Source: Flavipsychrobacter stenotrophus
GTDB taxonomy: Bacteria > Bacteroidota > Bacteroidia > Chitinophagales > Chitinophagaceae
Assembly (NCBI RefSeq): GCF_002954265.1
Contig: NZ_PPSL01000005.1
Location: 124,001 to 188,000, forward strand
Direction of reading: 5' to 3'
Length of the DNA stretch: 64,000 nt
The position numbers were made by a program, and so were the translations under genes. Under the pieces are notes generated by a model, which saw only the letters and a program-made list of their open reading frames with translations, did not search any database and was not told the origin of the DNA. Shown here in pieces: positions 62,547 to 64,000 of the stretch (its first letter is position 1; each line of letters begins with the position of its first letter).

Positions 62547-64000
62547 CTAGTCAACTACAAACATCGTTCTGTCTATAGACACAGAAGAAAAAGCATTAAC
62601 AATATAAATGCCCTTGGCAAAACCAGACACGTCGATCGTCGCTTCATTTTGGCTTGAATCAACACTACGATCATATACCTTTCGCCCCAATTGGTCAGTG
62701 ACCAATAATCTATCATAACGTGAAGATAGTTTCAGTACGATAGTTACTTGATTGCTGGCAGGATTGGGGTATACATTCAGCCGTTCGTCGGCACCTACGG
62801 TCTCGTCAATACCCGTGGCAAATGCCTGCCCTAATTTTGCAAGAAATACGTCTTCTACGCCTCCTACACTTGTGAGTCTGTCACCTCCAAAAACAAGCGA
62901 GTCTGCCCCATAATCACCTGCAATATAAACATTGGAAAAATTATCAACGGCAAGGGAATAACCGCATGAATTAGACCAGGGAGAACCTTGTGGAACCTTT
63001 CCCCAAATTGCATTGCCTGATGTATCAAATTTACCGATAAAACTACTCTTACTGGTAGTAATAAGCCTTGAAGGTCCAAGCACTATAGTATCACTAATAA
63101 AACATCCGGTTATATATATGTCAAACGAATCAATTGCAATTGAATACAGAAAATCCTCGTAGAGCCCCCCTATTCCTTTCGCCCATCTTACTGTTCCGGT
63201 CGGACTGAACTTTGCCAGGAACATATCAAAAGCATACCCATGGCCATACACTATCCGTGAATCGCAGAACATATAAGGACTGTTGAACGTACCTCCTACA
63301 TACACATTACCTGCTTTGTCTGTTGCTAATCCGTAACAATTATCATTTTGAGCTTCGCCCATTTTATTAGCCCATAATACAGCTCCCGCATTGCTATATT
63401 TAGCAATAAATCCATCTGTATTGCCTGAGCAAGTAAAAGGCCAGGTGCCCGAAACGACCATGCTGGTGCTACTGAACGAACCTGCGACATACACATCGTC
63501 AAATTGATCTACAGCCAAAACTGCGGGTTTCTCTTCACCAATCCCGGTTATATCATTGACCCATTGGGCTGTCCCCGACTCATCATATTTTACAATGAAC
63601 CCGTCCCCTGTTGCCGGAAACGAGTTCCTTAACCAAAATGTTCCAAAACGAATAGAATCACTGTAATACCCGGCCATAAAAACATTGTTATGAGAATCAG
63701 TCGCCAGAGCAGTTGCATAATCCCACTCATCTACGGATACTACATTCCGGCTGCCTATTCCTTTGGCCCATAAGTTAGCCCCGTTCTCGTCAAACTTCGC
63801 TATGAAAATATCACTGCTCCCATTCAATGAAACATTTGAAATAATAGAAGTACCAAAAGCCATTGTAGGACTGTAAAAAGAGCCTGCTATGTAAACATTT
63901 CCCAGTTGATCTGTGGCCACTGCGGTAGCGTCGTCATCATAAAGACCACCAAATGATTTTGCCCAGATAACATTCCCGCCAGGGCTGTATTTAACCAGAA
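62547..64000 (-). CDS. T9SS-exported SBBP-type beta-propeller protein (5' end outside window)
   Basis: At least 484 residues; the frame is open to the window end, so the start is missing. Repeats of the form 'G..WAKxxGG...D.a.aiAtDs.gNvYvaGxF.S...FG...l...G..DiFiaKfd..G' are the SBBP/beta-propeller type seen in surface proteins of this phylum. The last ~75 residues (VYPNPASNQVTIVLKLSSRYDRLLVTDQLGRKVYDR to MFVVD) are a Por-type sorting domain, so it should be secreted by T9SS. The GTG at 63920 is internal to a repeat. Confidence 0.85.
   Translation of the reverse strand, partial: LVKYSPGGNVIWAKSFGGLYDDDATAVATDQLGNVYIAGSFYSPTMAFGTSIISNVSLNGSSDIFIAKFDENGANLWAKGIGSRNVVSVDEWDYATALATDSHNNVFMAGYYSDSIRFGTFWLRNSFPATGDGFIVKYDESGTAQWVNDITGIGEEKPAVLAVDQFDDVYVAGSFSSTSMVVSGTWPFTCSGNTDGFIAKYSNAGAVLWANKMGEAQNDNCYGLATDKAGNVYVGGTFNSPYMFCDSRIVYGHGYAFDMFLAKFSPTGTVRWAKGIGGLYEDFLYSIAIDSFDIYITGCFISDTIVLGPSRLITTSKSSFIGKFDTSGNAIWGKVPQGSPWSNSCGYSLAVDNFSNVYIAGDYGADSLVFGGDRLTSVGGVEDVFLAKLGQAFATGIDETVGADERLNVYPNPASNQVTIVLKLSSRYDRLLVTDQLGRKVYDRSVDSSQNEATIDVSGFAKGIYIVNAFSSVSIDRTMFVVD

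Overview
The window is a chromosomal segment of a Bacteroidota bacterium, most likely a Chitinophagaceae-like member. The evidence is a gliding lipoprotein (GldH), three secreted beta-propeller proteins with type IX secretion (T9SS) C-terminal sorting domains, a BamA/OmpH/OmpH cluster, carboxypeptidase-regulatory/DUF5686 envelope proteins, and promoters of the Bacteroidota form TTTG-N18/19-TAnnTTTG (several exact copies). No species can be named from the sequence alone.

Layout. 1-2.2 kb: outer-membrane assembly (bamA 3' end and two OmpH/Skp chaperones). 2.3-5.8 kb: a LytS/LytTR-type two-component pair whose regulator carries an in-frame stop, then gldH and an orphan histidine kinase. 6-7.5 kb: gpmI. 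7,550-10,325: a complete IS1595-family element with 22-bp inverted repeats and an 8-bp target duplication, which carries passenger genes including a secreted trypsin-like protease. 10.4-25.5 kb: housekeeping and envelope genes (murB, an NHL-repeat T9SS protein, acyl-CoA dehydrogenase, a CarF/TMEM189-type lipid desaturase, xseA/xseB, dxs, an alpha/beta hydrolase coupled to a class A beta-lactamase, gcvP). 25.5-28.9 kb: a small accessory island with a ParE/RelE-type toxin-antitoxin pair, a phage terminase-small-subunit-like gene, unusual repeat/palindrome DNA and an HTH plus AbiEii-type nucleotidyltransferase pair. 29-41 kb: Spo0M-like protein, beta-barrel protein, GT39-type glycosyltransferase, MoxR/ChlI-type AAA ATPase, two tandem Pmp3-like membrane proteins, map, a DUF5686 protein and a TlpA-like thioredoxin. 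41.2-42.5 kb: three paralogous Thr/Ala-rich small lipoproteins, each behind an identical, exactly spaced promoter-like motif. 43-51.3 kb: M1 peptidase, YbjQ, Cdd1-like protein, 2-oxoacid dehydrogenase E2, a long AT-rich gap and dnaA. 51.4-51.6 kb: tRNA-Ser(GCU) and tRNA-Pro(UGG). 51.66-55.8 kb: a block of small regulators and enzymes (MarR/HbpS pair, SnoaL-like, two Crp/Fnr, DUF5655, VOC) lying between two 36-bp near-identical direct repeats. 55.9-64 kb: a thioredoxin-like protein without redox cysteines, a second NHL-repeat T9SS protein, small membrane and carboxypeptidase-regulatory proteins, a second GT39-type protein, and a T9SS beta-propeller protein cut by the window end.

The most informative non-routine features are the cargo-bearing IS1595 element inserted precisely inside a palindromic dispersed repeat (an empty copy of that repeat survives 6.4 kb away), the shared promoter motif of the three lipoproteins, the nonsense codon in the LytTR regulator, and the direct-repeat-bounded block after the tRNA genes. 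I see no CRISPR array, rRNA, integrase or obvious biosynthetic cluster.
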